DNA of 64,000 nucleotides from Enterobacter cloacae complex sp. R_G8 (lineage in GTDB: Bacteria > Pseudomonadota > Gammaproteobacteria > Enterobacterales > Enterobacteriaceae): NCBI RefSeq assembly GCF_024599795.1, contig NZ_CP102246.1:124001-188000 (forward strand). The letters run 5' to 3'. The translations under genes were made by a program, and so were the position numbers. This document shows positions 17,453 through 29,673 of the stretch, one piece after another; position 1 is the stretch's first letter, and every line of letters starts with the position of its first letter. The notes beneath the pieces were generated by a model that ran no database searches, was not told the DNA's origin, and worked only from the letters and a program-made list of their open reading frames with translations.

Positions 17453-18740
17453 ATGGAAAACGCAACTATCACTGCTTTAACCGCACAGTTTCCTCTGGTT
17501 GAGGATCTGATTGCCCTGAAAGAGACCACCTGGCTTAACCCGCGCACCACCTCGCTTGCCGAAGGGTTGCCTTACGTCGGGCTGACCAAAGCCGACGTGG
17601 ATGACGCGCGTGCGCGCCTCAACCGCTTCGCGCCGTATCTGGCGAAAGCCTTCCCGGAAACCGCGGCAACGGGCGGGATTATCGAGTCTGAGCTGGTTGC
17701 TATTCCGGCAATGAAAAAAACGGCTGGAGAAGGAATCTGGCAAGGCCATTCCCGGCACGCTGCTGTTGAAAAAAGACAGCCATCTGCCCATCTCCGGCTC
17801 GATTAAAGCGCGCGGCGGCATCTATGAGGTACTGACCCACGCAGAAAAGCTGGCGCTGGAAGCGGGATTGCTGAGCACTGAAGATGACTACAGCATCCTG
17901 CTGGAACCGCGCTTTAAAGACTTCTTTAGCCAGTACAGTATTGCGGTGGGTTCAACCGGCAACCTCGGGATGTCCATCGGCATCATGAGCGCACGCATTG
18001 GCTTTACGGTGACGGTGCATATGTCCGCCGACGCCCGCGAGTGGAAGAAAGCCAAACTGCGCAGCCATGGCGTCACCGTTGTGGAATATGAGCAGGATTA
18101 CGGCGTGGCGGTGGAACAAGGACGAAAAGCAGCGGAAAGCGACCCGAACTGCTTCTTTATCGACGACGAAAACTCCCGCACCCTGTTCCTGGGCTATGCA
18201 GTTGCTGGTGAGCGCCTGAAGGCGCAGTTTGCCGAACAGGGCCGCGTGGTGGATGCAGAGCATCCGCTGTATGTCTACCTGCCGTGCGGCGTCGGCGGTG
18301 GTCCTGGCGGCGTGGCATTTGGTCTGAAGCTGGCGTTTGGCGACAACGTCCACTGCTTCTTTGCCGAGCCAACGCACTCCCCGTGCATGCTGCTGGGGGT
18401 TTATACCGGCCTGCACGATGAGATTGCCGTGCAGGAGTTGGGTATCGACAACGTGACGGCGGCGGACGGGCTGGCGGTAGGACGCGCGTCAGGCTTTGTG
18501 GGCCGTGCGATGGAACGTCTGCTCGACGGGTTCTATACCCTGTCCGATCAAAGCATGTACGACATGCTCGGCTGGCTGGCGCAGGAGGAAGGGATCCGTC
18601 TGGAGCCATCGGCGCTGGCGGGCATGGCCGGGCCGCTGCGTGTTCAGGCTGATGCCAACGTCACCCATCTGGTGTGGGCGACCGGCGGCGGCATGGTGCC
18701 GGAAGACGAGATGGCGAAGTATTTAGCAAAAGGCCGTTAA
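17453..18740 (+). pseudogene. dsdA: D-serine dehydratase DsdA, frameshifted
   Basis: DsdA is the PLP enzyme that turns D-serine into pyruvate and ammonia. The N-terminal 87 residues read well in one frame ('LALKETTW'-like start, '[19 protein letters not shown]'), then the frame breaks at a run of seven A (17714-17720). Removing one A restores '[20 protein letters not shown]' and the PLP-lysine region '[11 protein letters not shown]', continuing to 18740. The rest is intact, with '[11 protein letters not shown]' and '[10 protein letters not shown]' phosphate loops. Corrected length would be 428, about 14 shorter than E. coli because of an in-frame gap near 18645-18660. It is either a true slippage mutation or a sequencing error in the homopolymer. 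Confidence 0.88.
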
Positions 18741-18742
18741 CC

Positions 18743-18774
18743 GTAGGCCCGGTAAGGCGCAGCCGCCACCGGGC
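18743..18774. repeat. REP element after dsdA
   Basis: GTAGGCCCGGTAAGGCGCAG followed by CCGCCACCGGGC is a REP palindrome in the gap between the convergent dsdA and yidG. Confidence 0.8.
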
Positions 18775-19122
18775 TTATAAGCTCACAATTTGCTGAATGT
18801 GTGTAATTGCAAAGAGTAAAGACAGAGACAGTACAGCCAACGCAATCAGGAACTTATCCCGCACCGCCTTCGGCTGCACAAAATCGTCCTGCGCCACGTC
18901 CATCACGTTACGGCTGCGGGTATAGCGCCATAAAATGATGGCCACCATCGCCAGCACAACCAGTGAGATCCAGAAGGGCACTCCCGTGCGGTGCCAGTTG
19001 TGCTTAATCGCCAGGGCAATCAGCGCGCCATACCCCAGCAGCGTACGCAGCCACGCCAGCGACGTCCGCTCCGGCTGCAGGCCGGGGTCCGCTTCGCGTC
19101 GCGCTTTGCGGCTATCCGCCAT
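18775..19122 (-). CDS. yidG: Inner-membrane DUF202 protein YidG
   Basis: 115 residues with an N-terminal 'SRKARREADPGLQPERTSLA' and 'WLRTLLGYGALIALAIKHN', the DUF202 signature, then two more hydrophobic segments. Three transmembrane helices are expected. Function is unknown. It overlaps yidH by 11 bases, which argues for co-translation, and the pair is ordered as in E. coli. It ends a few residues earlier than the E. coli protein, its stop lying next to the REP element. Confidence 0.92.
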   Translation of the reverse strand: MADSRKARREADPGLQPERTSLAWLRTLLGYGALIALAIKHNWHRTGVPFWISLVVLAMVAIILWRYTRSRNVMDVAQDDFVQPKAVRDKFLIALAVLSLSLLFAITHIQQIVSL

Positions 19123-19459
19123 AGAACACCAGTACCATCACCACGCCCGCCACCGTCAGCAAAATCGCACTGATAATCAGCAACCCGCGCGTATAGGGCA
19201 GATCCTGCTTCAGGCGCATCGCCTTTTCGTTACGCAGCCAGCGCAGATAGCCGTAAATCGCCAGTACGCCCGCAAACAGGCACAGCAGCAGCGCCAGCAC
19301 TTCACGAATCAACGGCGTGGCGAAATCAGGCGCGAGCTGATCAAGACCGACGCCGGCGGCCAGAAAGCCCAGCGCGGTACGGATCCACGCCAGAAATGTA
19401 CGTTCATTGGCCAGCGAGAAGCGGTAGTCCGGGGCTTCACCGAGGCGGGAAATTTTCAT
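19112..19459 (-). CDS. yidH: Inner-membrane DUF202 protein YidH
   Basis: This 115-residue DUF202 protein has 'RFSLANERTFLAWIRTALGF' near the N-terminus and three hydrophobic segments (about 26-43, 52-72, 92-112). It is the first gene of the yidHG pair. No biochemical role is established for the family. An AAGGAG-like site (GGAGCC) precedes the ATG. Confidence 0.92.
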   Translation of the reverse strand: MKISRLGEAPDYRFSLANERTFLAWIRTALGFLAAGVGLDQLAPDFATPLIREVLALLLCLFAGVLAIYGYLRWLRNEKAMRLKQDLPYTRGLLIISAILLTVAGVVMVLVFYGG

Positions 19460-19520
19460 GAAGGCTCCTTGTCATGCTGCAGGCAGGCTTCAGCATAGCG
19501 TAAATCGGCCAGGACAAGGA

Positions 19521-19544
19521 GACCGGCATCAGGCGATGCCGGTC
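19521..19544. terminator. Perfect hairpin between aglB and yidH
   Basis: GACCGGCATC and GATGCCGGTC pair perfectly over a 4-base loop, 8 bases beyond the aglB stop. There is no good T-run, so it may be a weak terminator or a 3' end stabiliser. Confidence 0.55.
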
Positions 19545-19551
19545 AGGAGGG

Positions 19552-22493
<2,942 letters not shown>

Positions 22494-22715
22494 TTTTAAA
22501 TCCTCACGTAACAACCTGTAGGGGAGAGAGGCCTTTATGGTTTTGTGCTGGCCTGAGGTGAGCATAAGAACTTACTGATGCGCGAACATGGCGTGCCGCT
22601 GCGATTCGTGATCGCATTCATGGTTTTATTTTGACCAATCAGGTCTACTTTTCGATGTAAATATGGACATGTCAGGATGCAATCCACACCCTGATACTGG
22701 CAGAGAGGTCTACTG
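22494..22715. promoter_or_regulatory. aglA/yidP divergent control region
   Basis: No gene. Candidate operators: dyad TGCGAT-N5-ATCGCA at 22600-22616; GACC-AATCA-GGTC-type repeat at 22633-22645; and a nine-base direct repeat AGGTCTACT at 22641-22649 and 22706-22714, the second touching the yidP start. YidP and CRP are the likely users, but no binding motif is known to me. Confidence 0.45.
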
Positions 22716-23462
22716 GTGATCTACAAATCCATTGCCGATCGATTACGGCTACGGCTGAATTCATCGGACTACAACATCGGCAGCCCCATTCCGGGTGAGA
22801 AAGCGCTGGCGCAGGAGTTTGGCGTGGCGCGCATGACCATTCGCAAGGCGCTGGATCTGCTGGTGAGCTGGGGGCTGGTTGAGCGGCGGCACGGCAGCGG
22901 GACGTTTGTAGCACGCAAAGATGTGCACCATGAAACCACCAACCTCACCGGGCTGGTGGAGGTACTGCGTCAGCAGGGCAAAGAGGTACAGAGCAAGGTG
23001 TTGCAGTTTGAAGTGATGCCCGCCCCGCCCGCCATCGCCAGCCAGCTGCGGATCCAGGTGGATGAGCGGATCTACTTTTCCCGCCGGGTGCGCTACGTGG
23101 ACGGAAAACCGCTGATGCTGGAGGACAGCTTTATGCCCGTGAAGCTGTTTCGCAACCTCTCGCTGGCGCATCTGGAAGGGTCAAAGTTTGATTACATCGA
23201 GAAGGAGTGCGGAATTACAATCAGCGGCAATTACGAGAGCCTGACGCCGGTACTGGCCGATAAACAACTCGCTGGTTACATGAACCTGCCGGAGCAAACG
23301 CCGCTGCTGCGCATTACCTCTCTCTCCTACAGCGACAGCGGCGAGTTCCTTAACTATTCCGTGATGTTCCGAAATACCAGTGATTACCAGGTGGACTACC
23401 ATCTGCGGCGCATCCACCCGGACGACCTGCTAACTCATCCCCCAGAACAGCACCGCCAGTAG
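22716..23462 (+). CDS. yidP: GntR/UTRA regulator YidP
   Basis: The 248-residue regulator has an N-terminal winged helix ('[20 protein letters not shown]', 27-46, then '[13 protein letters not shown]') and a UTRA ligand domain ('[19 protein letters not shown]' to '[20 protein letters not shown]'). It starts with GTG preceded by AGAGAGG. Divergent from the aglA-aglB operon, so it probably represses it and responds to a phosphorylated glucoside. Compared with E. coli YidP it is a little longer, and its last 33 bases overlap the end of yidE on the other strand. Confidence 0.92.
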   Translation: MIYKSIADRLRLRLNSSDYNIGSPIPGEKALAQEFGVARMTIRKALDLLVSWGLVERRHGSGTFVARKDVHHETTNLTGLVEVLRQQGKEVQSKVLQFEVMPAPPAIASQLRIQVDERIYFSRRVRYVDGKPLMLEDSFMPVKLFRNLSLAHLEGSKFDYIEKECGITISGNYESLTPVLADKQLAGYMNLPEQTPLLRITSLSYSDSGEFLNYSVMFRNTSDYQVDYHLRRIHPDDLLTHPPEQHRQ

Positions 23463-25091
23463 CTGCGGGGTGATGATGCGCAGGAACATGACCAGCGGAT
23501 AGACCGTAGCGTACGACAGCGCCGCCGCGCCGCTGGTGGCGTGCAGGCTATTGGCAAAGGCCAGCGCCGGTGGATCCGTCATTGACCCCGCCAGCATGCC
23601 GCAGAGCGTCAGATAGTTCATTTTAGCGAACATTCGCGCCAGTATGCCGACCGTCAGCAGCGGGATCGCGGTGATGAAGATGCCGTAGCCGACCCAACTC
23701 ATCCCTTCCCCCCTGACCAGGGTATCGACAAAATCGCCACCGGATTTTAGCCCGACGACCGCCAGAAACAGCACAATGCCCAGCTCGCGCAGCGCCAGGT
23801 TGGCGCTCGGCGGCATAAACCAGTAGAGCTTACCGACACAGCCGATTCGCCCAAGGATCAGCGCCATAATCAGCGGCCCACCCGCCAGACCCAGCTTGAG
23901 GGCCACCGGGAACCCCGGTATATACAGCGGAATGGAGCCAAGCAGCACGCCCAGCCCGATACCGATAAACACCGGCAGCATTTGTACCTGCTGCAGTTTT
24001 TGCTGAGCGTTACCGACCATATCCGCCACGGCGTCAATGGACGACGGACGCCCGACCAGGTTAAGAATATCGCCGAACTGCAGGCTGGCTTCCGGGCTGG
24101 CGACCAGTTCAACACCGGCGCGATTGAGACGAGAGATAACCACGTCGTAACGTTCTTTTACCTGCAGATCGCGTATTTTCTTGCCCAGAACGTGCTCGTT
24201 AGTTACCACCACACGCTCCACGCGCATGTCGGTGCCGCGGGTAGAGAGCGAGGTATCCACTTCCTGACCAATCACCAGCCGCGCGTTGTTTAAATCCCCG
24301 GGCTGCCCGACAAGGTGCAGCAGATCGCCTTGCCGGATAATGGTGCCAGGCGCGGGCACCATCAGCATTTCGTCACGTTTCAGGCGCGAGCAGATGATAT
24401 TGGCGCTGTTCAGGATCGGCACGTCCTGAATCGCCATGTTGTTCAGATTGGGGTTATCGACGCGAATGTTGATGGTTTTGATCGGCATATGGCCGTTGGT
24501 AAGCGTGGTTTCGTGGTCCTTCGCCTCTTTGTCGACGTTAATGCGAAAGAGCACCCGAACCAGCCACATGGAGAGCAGAATGCCGCAAATCCCGAACGGA
24601 TAGGCCATGGCATAGCTCATCCCCATCTGGTCGACAATGCCGGGTTCGATACCTAAATCGCGCAGGATTTGCTGGCCCGCACCCAACGCGGGCGTGTTAG
24701 TCACGGCCCCGGAGAAAATGCCCAGCACCACGGGCAGCGGAATTGCGAAGAGTTTATGCAGGATAGCGGTGACCAGCCCGCCCATTACGACGATGCCGAG
24801 GGCAAACAGATTGAGGCGTAATCCGGAAACCCGCAGGGAAGCAAAAAAGCCCGGCCCGACCTGAATGCCGATGGTATAGACGAAGAGGATCAGGCCGAAT
24901 TCCTGCGTAAAGTGAAGCATATCGGCGCTGAGAACCAGCCCGAGTTTGTCAGCAAAGTGCCCGACAAAAATGCCGCCAAACAGCACCCCACCGATCCCAA
25001 ACCCGACGCCACGGATTTTGATGTTGCCAATCCATAATCCAACAACAGCGACCAGGGCCAACACGCTGACGGTTAACGCGATATCACTCAT
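23430..25091 (-). CDS. yidE: Putative transport protein YidE (AspT family)
   Basis: 553 residues in three parts: five or six N-terminal transmembrane helices with '[18 protein letters not shown]', two cytosolic TrkA-C (RCK_C) domains (about 190-365, '[19 protein letters not shown]' and '[16 protein letters not shown]'), and a second membrane half with '[18 protein letters not shown]'. This is the aspartate:alanine exchanger fold; E. coli YidE has no proven substrate. Length equals E. coli. It is transcribed away from ibpB and ends inside the tail of yidP. Confidence 0.93.
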   Translation of the reverse strand: MSDIALTVSVLALVAVVGLWIGNIKIRGVGFGIGGVLFGGIFVGHFADKLGLVLSADMLHFTQEFGLILFVYTIGIQVGPGFFASLRVSGLRLNLFALGIVVMGGLVTAILHKLFAIPLPVVLGIFSGAVTNTPALGAGQQILRDLGIEPGIVDQMGMSYAMAYPFGICGILLSMWLVRVLFRINVDKEAKDHETTLTNGHMPIKTINIRVDNPNLNNMAIQDVPILNSANIICSRLKRDEMLMVPAPGTIIRQGDLLHLVGQPGDLNNARLVIGQEVDTSLSTRGTDMRVERVVVTNEHVLGKKIRDLQVKERYDVVISRLNRAGVELVASPEASLQFGDILNLVGRPSSIDAVADMVGNAQQKLQQVQMLPVFIGIGLGVLLGSIPLYIPGFPVALKLGLAGGPLIMALILGRIGCVGKLYWFMPPSANLALRELGIVLFLAVVGLKSGGDFVDTLVRGEGMSWVGYGIFITAIPLLTVGILARMFAKMNYLTLCGMLAGSMTDPPALAFANSLHATSGAAALSYATVYPLVMFLRIITPQLLAVLFWGMS

Positions 25092-25168
25092 GATCCACTT
25101 CCTTGCATAACCTTAGTTATGTTAAGGATTCTCTCAGAGGTAAAGGGCGTTGTATGGGTGATGGCGCA

Positions 25169-25196
25169 CAAAAAAGCCCTGCCGGGGCAGGGCTTT
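25169..25196 (-). terminator. Terminator after ibpAB
   Basis: GCCCTGCC and GGCAGGGC arms with a T-run on the minus strand (25175-25170) form a strong terminator about 60 bases past the ibpB stop. Confidence 0.85.
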
Positions 25197-25204
25197 AACT
25201 TTTC

Positions 25205-25240
25205 ACCCTCTCCCTGTGGGAGAGGGCTGGGGGTGAGGGC
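25205..25240. repeat. Intergenic GAGAGGG palindromic repeat, copy 1
   Basis: CCCTCTCCCTGTGGGAGAGG followed by GCTGGGGGTGAGGG. A second, inverted copy lies at 50429-50466. This is a common enterobacterial intergenic repeat. Confidence 0.7.
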
Positions 25241-25256
25241 ACCAGCCCGCACAGCA

Positions 25257-25685
25257 TTAGCTATTCAGCGCCGGCCGCTCGCTAATGGCGATACGCTGTG
25301 GCGCGATGGCTTCCGGCACGTTACGGACCAGGTCAATATGCAGCAACCCGTTGGTAAAGGTCGCGCCGGAGACTTCCATATGATCTGCCAGGGTAAAGCT
25401 CAGGCTAAACGGCTGAGTCACCAGCCCCTGATGCAGCCATTTGGTCTCGGTTTCTTGTTTTTCCGGCGACCCTTTCACGGTCAGACGCGTGCCTTCGAGC
25501 TGGATATCCAGATCGTCCTGGCGGAACCCGGCCAGCGCCAGCGTGATGCGATAGTGGTTATCGTCGCTTTTTTCGATGTTATACGGCGGAAACGTCTGGT
25601 GCTCAGTGGTGCTTTGCAGGGCGTTAGCCAGTTTGTCAAAACCAATCCACTGACGCAGCAGGGGGGATAAATCGTAGTTACGCAT
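25257..25685 (-). CDS. ibpB: Small heat-shock chaperone IbpB
   Basis: The 142-residue alpha-crystallin-type chaperone binds unfolded proteins with IbpA and hands them to DnaK/ClpB. The alpha-crystallin domain runs from about 35 to 125 ('[20 protein letters not shown]', '[13 protein letters not shown]'), and the C-terminal I-X-I motif is in 'PQRIAISE'. The ATG at 25685, behind AAGGAGA, gives the E. coli length; an upstream start at 25718 lies in the leader. The 136-base gap from ibpA is long enough for its own thermometer leader. Confidence 0.95.
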   Translation of the reverse strand: MRNYDLSPLLRQWIGFDKLANALQSTTEHQTFPPYNIEKSDDNHYRITLALAGFRQDDLDIQLEGTRLTVKGSPEKQETETKWLHQGLVTQPFSLSFTLADHMEVSGATFTNGLLHIDLVRNVPEAIAPQRIAISERPALNS

Positions 25686-25821
25686 ACTAAATCTCCTTCT
25701 GAGAAGCGAGTTCGGCACAGTTTATTTTTGTGCACAGTTGTTCCTGCAAATCCTTGTGGATTCGCATATGCTCCCGGTTCGGCAAGCAATTCTGAGTGGG
25801 CCGCTGACGCGACCCGCGGCA
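25686..25821 (-). promoter_or_regulatory. ibpB leader, probable RNA thermometer
   Basis: The gap between ibpA and ibpB has no gene. Its last part carries the AAGGAG site within sequence able to pair with upstream pyrimidines. E. coli ibpB also has a heat-labile ROSE-like leader, so the same is inferred here. Confidence 0.4.
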
Positions 25822-26232
25822 TTAATTAATTTCGATACGGCGCGGTTTTTTCTCTTCCGGAATCACACGTTCCAGCTCGATAAACAGCAGACCGTTGACC
25901 AGGTTCGCGCCTTTAACGTGAATGTTCTCCGCTAACTGGAACTTGCGTTCAAAGTTGCGCTCGGCGATGCCCTGGTAAAGGTAGGTACGTTCTTTCTGCT
26001 CAGCCGTATGTGAACCTTTCACCACCAGCAGGTTGTCCTGCGCGGTGATCTCCAGTTCGCTCTCTGCAAAACCGGCGACAGCAATGGCAATGCGGTAGTG
26101 GTTTTCATCAACCAGCTCAACATTGTATGGAGGGTAGCCGTTGCTCTGGCTTTGGTTATTTTCTAAATGGTTAAACAGGCGGTCAAAACCAATTGCAGAA
26201 CGGTATAGCGGGGAAAGATCGAAGTTACGCAT
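25822..26232 (-). CDS. ibpA: Small heat-shock chaperone IbpA
   Basis: This 136-residue small heat-shock protein is the partner of IbpB. The alpha-crystallin domain ('[20 protein letters not shown]', '[18 protein letters not shown]') is followed by the I-X-I anchor in 'PRRIEIN' at the very end. N-terminus '[20 protein letters not shown]' is as in E. coli. It is transcribed from the sigma-32 promoter at 26341-26366 through a 108-base leader, and ibpB follows in the same operon. Confidence 0.96.
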   Translation of the reverse strand: MRNFDLSPLYRSAIGFDRLFNHLENNQSQSNGYPPYNVELVDENHYRIAIAVAGFAESELEITAQDNLLVVKGSHTAEQKERTYLYQGIAERNFERKFQLAENIHVKGANLVNGLLFIELERVIPEEKKPRRIEIN

Positions 26233-26340
26233 AAATAAAAGCTCCTGAAATCAGCGAGAAATTTTAGCCTTCCACCATGGACAGGCCATTGCGCCCCCGA
26301 ACACCCATCAGGCGTGCTCGTTATCGGGTTACATTCTTAA
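26233..26340 (-). promoter_or_regulatory. ibpA leader (ROSE-type RNA thermometer)
   Basis: The transcript starts close to 26334 and reaches ibpA through about 100 bases ending in TTTCAGGAGCTTTTATTT. The AGGAGC ribosome site sits in the last stem of the ROSE fold in E. coli ibpA and opens at high temperature. I infer the same here from position and the conserved end. Confidence 0.6.
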
Positions 26341-26366
26341 AATGGGTCTGGAACCGGTGTTTTCAA
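26341..26366 (-). promoter_or_regulatory. Sigma-32 heat-shock promoter of ibpAB
   Basis: On the minus strand TTGAAA (26366-26361), a 14-base spacer and CCCATT (26346-26341) match the sigma-32 consensus. Confidence 0.85.
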
Positions 26367-26546
26367 CCGCGACGTTCGCACTTTTTTTTGCACTTTTGTG
26401 CTTCTCGCTTAGACTGGGACAACAGCACAAAGGGTTAAATTGCGATGGCTGCCACAGTGCGGGGTTATTGGGCTATTCATTTTCAACAAGGCTCGCTATA
26501 ACCCAGAGTTGCAGGTCTATGCAGTGCCATTAACGATGACTGAGTG
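26367..26546 (+). promoter_or_regulatory. Upstream region of yidQ
   Basis: This stretch between the ibpA promoter and yidQ holds no gene. A TATAAC hexamer at 26497-26502 is a possible -10 for yidQ; the -35 is poor. Confidence 0.3.
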
Positions 26547-26879
26547 ATGATGAAAAATGTTCTGATTAAGCTGACGATGTTCAGCGGGGTGGTTTTACTT
26601 TGCGGGTGTTCGAGCGTGATGTCTCACACCGGCGGTAAAGAAGGAACATATCCGGGGACGCGCGCCAGCGCGGCGATGATCTCCGATGATGACACGAACT
26701 GGGGCACCAAATCCCTGGTGATCCTCGATATGCCGTTCACGGCAGTGGCCGATACGCTTTTGCTGCCCTGGGATATGTTCCGCACGGACAGTTCCGTACG
26801 CTCGCGCGTTGAGAAAAGCGAGCAGCAAAATCTGGCAACCAACGCCGTTATCCCGCCCGCCGAGATGCCGCGACGCTAA
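26547..26879 (+). CDS. yidQ: Lipoprotein YidQ (DUF1375)
   Basis: The 110-residue protein has a lipoprotein signal with lipobox 'LLCGC' (Cys near residue 21) and the DUF1375/YceK-type core 'GTYPGTRASAAMISDD' and 'ILDMPFTAVADTLLLPWD'. Its function is not known. Three start codons lie together (GTG 26544, ATG 26547, ATG 26550); 26547 is chosen because it aligns with the E. coli N-terminus and gives the same length. The last four bases overlap the convergent yidR end. Confidence 0.92.
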   Translation: MMKNVLIKLTMFSGVVLLCGCSSVMSHTGGKEGTYPGTRASAAMISDDDTNWGTKSLVILDMPFTAVADTLLLPWDMFRTDSSVRSRVEKSEQQNLATNAVIPPAEMPRR

Positions 26880-28105
26880 TCCTGTGCGGTTTCCGTTAGC
26901 CACAGCTGGCGGAAACCCTCTTTCTCCTCCATCCATGCAATAGCGCGCCCGTTCGGGGAAAAGACGACCGCATCGGCAGACGGCGGATTGCCGTGATCGG
27001 ACGTCAAAAACGTGACTTCTCCGGTCTGCGCATCGCAGCAGGCGATACGATTTTCCAGCACAAATCCCAGACTGTCGCCCGAAGGATGCCAGTTGAATGC
27101 CGACTGGATACCGCTTTCGGTATGCGTTAACTGACGCGGCTCGCCCCCCTCCGGTGAGATCAGCCACAGCTGGACAATGCCGTTGTCATCACGCATCAGA
27201 AAAGCAATCTGCGTACCCTGCGGGTTGCTGCGCACCCAGTGGCGCGGCACGTTCACCAGCCCCGGATACGCCTTTTGATGGGTAAAGGTCAGACGGCGCT
27301 GCAGCACGCCAGCAGGCGGTGCTGGCATCGTCTCTGGCGTGCCCTGCAATGGCGCATCGCCTGCTTGTTTCCAGCCCTGCTCGTCTTTGGGCAGATCGAC
27401 AATAAACAGTTCAGGCACTTTTTCGCCTTTCACAGACAGGGTATCGCCAATAAACGCCAGCCTGCCGTTGCCCACCCAGCCCTCTTCATAGGCGCGGTTG
27501 ATCTCATCGCTGCCCGGCTGTGGGTTCAGCGTCGTGCGGCTTACCAGCACGCTCCAGAAGGTGCCCGGATATTCATGAGGATGGTTGCCCTGCGGGATGA
27601 CCGGGCCAAAAGGTGCGGCGACGCCAACGTTACGTAAATCGCGCTTTGGATCGCGTTCATGCAACACATGGTCGTTATAGGTAAAGCTGACGAACTGCCC
27701 GTTCGGGCTAAAGACGTGGACATGGCTGCCGCCACGGAGTGCGCCTGCGGTATAGGGCGCGGTGATATCCATGGCATCGAGGTTGCTCGCCTGGCCGTTA
27801 TGGACAATCACGCCCTGACGATGATGAAAATCGTATTGCCAGTCTGCATCCGGGTTTTTCGGGCCGTGGATAAAGACGTATTTGTCTTGTGCAGGATGAA
27901 CGGTCACCACGCCAACATGCGCGCCGTGCGTGGCACGATAAATCACCTCAACCTCGCCCGTCCTGACGTTTACCCGCTCAATGGTTTCGCCAGTGAACGA
28001 TGCCCCGGACGGGCGCACATCATAGACCAGCCACTGGCTGTCCGGTGTCCAGGTATTGATATTGGTGAGCTGATGGTTGCGGGAAGCGAAGGTGATTTGT
28101 TTCAT
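26876..28105 (-). CDS. yidR: YidR, DUF3748 beta-propeller protein
   Basis: 409 residues with repeated TolB/WD-like blades: 'TPDSQWLVYDVRPSG', 'FSPNGQFVSFTYND', 'SNPQGTQIAFLMRDD', 'HPSGDSLGFVLE' and 'FSPNGRAIAWMEE'. No signal peptide is evident. Its role is unknown; position next to dgoT in enterobacteria hints at a link to sugar-acid metabolism, but that is only context. The ribosome site (AGGG) lies in the arm of a 12-bp hairpin just upstream of the ATG. Confidence 0.9.
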   Translation of the reverse strand: MKQITFASRNHQLTNINTWTPDSQWLVYDVRPSGASFTGETIERVNVRTGEVEVIYRATHGAHVGVVTVHPAQDKYVFIHGPKNPDADWQYDFHHRQGVIVHNGQASNLDAMDITAPYTAGALRGGSHVHVFSPNGQFVSFTYNDHVLHERDPKRDLRNVGVAAPFGPVIPQGNHPHEYPGTFWSVLVSRTTLNPQPGSDEINRAYEEGWVGNGRLAFIGDTLSVKGEKVPELFIVDLPKDEQGWKQAGDAPLQGTPETMPAPPAGVLQRRLTFTHQKAYPGLVNVPRHWVRSNPQGTQIAFLMRDDNGIVQLWLISPEGGEPRQLTHTESGIQSAFNWHPSGDSLGFVLENRIACCDAQTGEVTFLTSDHGNPPSADAVVFSPNGRAIAWMEEKEGFRQLWLTETAQD

Positions 28106-28109
28106 GGGA

Positions 28110-28140
28110 TACCCTGATGCGCAGTTATCGCATCAGGGTA
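28110..28140 (-). promoter_or_regulatory. Hairpin between dgoT and yidR covering the yidR ribosome site
   Basis: TACCCTGATGCG (28110-28121) and CGCATCAGGGTA (28129-28140) form a perfect 12-bp stem with a 7-base loop. On the minus strand the 3' arm carries the AGGG ribosome site of yidR, 5 bases from its ATG. No T-run follows, so control of translation or of operon read-through is more likely than simple termination. Confidence 0.6.
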
Positions 28141-28155
28141 AAACATCCGAAGGGA

Positions 28156-29448
28156 TTAGCCTACTCGTTTCACGTCGCCGACCAGCAGGATGTAGGAGAG
28201 CGCGCCAATCAACGCCACGGCGGAGATGTAGACCAGAGCCGGGCCAAAGCCGTAGTCCTGCGCCAGGTAGCCGATGACCAGCGGCACAGTGATCCCGCCG
28301 AGTCCACCGACGAAGTTAAACACACCACCGGTGAGGCCAATCAGACGCATCGGCGCCAGAGATGACACCAGCGACCAGGTGATAGAGGCAAAACCGTTGC
28401 CGAAGAACGCGAGCGCCATCAGGGTCATAATCCACACCGGATCGTTGGTGTAGTTGGCGCCCATGATACAGGTTGAGATCAGCAGCCCGCAGATAATCGG
28501 CGTTTTACGCGCAACACCTAATGAGACGCCTTTTTTGACCAGCTTATCCGCCAGCCAGCCCGAGAGCAGCACGCCAAAGAATGCGGCAAGGAACGGCACG
28601 GTGGTCATAAAGCCCGCCTTCAGCGCGGTAATCCCCTTTTCCTGAGTGAGGTAATTCGGGAACCAGGTCAGGAAGAACCACAGCGTCGACGTAACCGCAA
28701 ACTGACCGAGATAAACCCCCACCAGCTTACGATGGAAGACCAGCTTCCAGTCCGCGCGGGTCAGCGGCTGACGCGCCTCTTTTTTCACTGGCGCATCGCC
28801 GTCTACCAGGCCGCCACCGTCGCGGATGTAGTCCAGTTCCGCTTTGGTGATATTTTTTGTCAGACGCGGCGGTTGATAGACCTTGAACCAGATCAGGGAC
28901 CAGATAATGCCGATCCCACCGGTGACGATAAACACCCAGTGCCAGCTTAGCAGCTCCTGGATCCAGATTAACAGCGGGGTCAGGAACGCCAGGCCGACAA
29001 ACTGCCCGGAGGTGTAAAAGCCCACCGCAGAGGCACGTTCATGCTCCGGGAACCAACTGGTGACCATACGGTTGTTGGTGGGGAACGCGGGTGCCTCGAA
29101 AACGCCGGTGATAGCACGCAGGCCAATCAGCGACATCAGCCCGGTCGCGAAGCCCTGGAACAGGGTCGCCACAGACCAGCCTAAAATGGCGATGAAGTAG
29201 GTCAGACGCGACCCCACGCGGTCGAGGAACCAGCCGCCGGGGATCTGGCATAGCGTATAAAGCCAGGCAAACGCCGAGAAGACATAGCCCATTTCCGCTT
29301 TGGTGATCCCAAACTCTTCCTGAATATGGGCCGATGCCACGGCAAGGTTGGCGCGGTCAACGTAGCAAATGACCACAGTAATAAAGATCATGATTAGCGT
29401 CAGGTAGCGGCGACGCCCGGTCTTGGTAGCAGTAACTGGAATATCCAT
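28156..29448 (-). CDS. dgoT: D-galactonate transporter DgoT
   Basis: The 430-residue anion:cation symporter (major facilitator superfamily) imports D-galactonate with protons. The sequence '[20 protein letters not shown]' and '[20 protein letters not shown]' in the first two helices and '[20 protein letters not shown]' in the middle are nearly those of E. coli DgoT. ATG 29448 with GGAGA ahead gives E. coli length; the in-frame start at 29493 adds a non-conserved segment. It is 225 bases behind dgoD, in the same direction, so it may share the dgo transcript. Confidence 0.95.
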   Translation of the reverse strand: MDIPVTATKTGRRRYLTLIMIFITVVICYVDRANLAVASAHIQEEFGITKAEMGYVFSAFAWLYTLCQIPGGWFLDRVGSRLTYFIAILGWSVATLFQGFATGLMSLIGLRAITGVFEAPAFPTNNRMVTSWFPEHERASAVGFYTSGQFVGLAFLTPLLIWIQELLSWHWVFIVTGGIGIIWSLIWFKVYQPPRLTKNITKAELDYIRDGGGLVDGDAPVKKEARQPLTRADWKLVFHRKLVGVYLGQFAVTSTLWFFLTWFPNYLTQEKGITALKAGFMTTVPFLAAFFGVLLSGWLADKLVKKGVSLGVARKTPIICGLLISTCIMGANYTNDPVWIMTLMALAFFGNGFASITWSLVSSLAPMRLIGLTGGVFNFVGGLGGITVPLVIGYLAQDYGFGPALVYISAVALIGALSYILLVGDVKRVG

Positions 29449-29570
29449 CGCAATCTGTCTCCAGATTTTGGGCATAGCGAAGCCGCTCACCATGCCCTGT
29501 AATTTACAGAGGGTGTATTTGGTTTTTTTAATTAAAAACGTAAACAGAATGCGCTAAATAATTCGTGCTG

Positions 29571-29670
29571 GGGGAAGGCGGCAAGTTTTCGCATCCCCGG
29601 GAGCATACAATAGTATGTGACCGGGGTAAGAAAACGCAGCCAACGCATCACCAGCGCGAAGTATGACGCG
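29571..29670. repeat. Conserved intergenic dyad element between dgoD and dgoT
   Basis: ATCCCCGG (29593-29600) and CCGGGGT (29621-29627) enclose a second dyad GCATAC-AATA-GTATGT, followed by AAGAAAACGCAGCCAACGC. The layout resembles a roughly 100-base element that I recall recurring between enterobacterial genes. Family name uncertain. Confidence 0.45.
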
Positions 29671-29673
29671 CAT

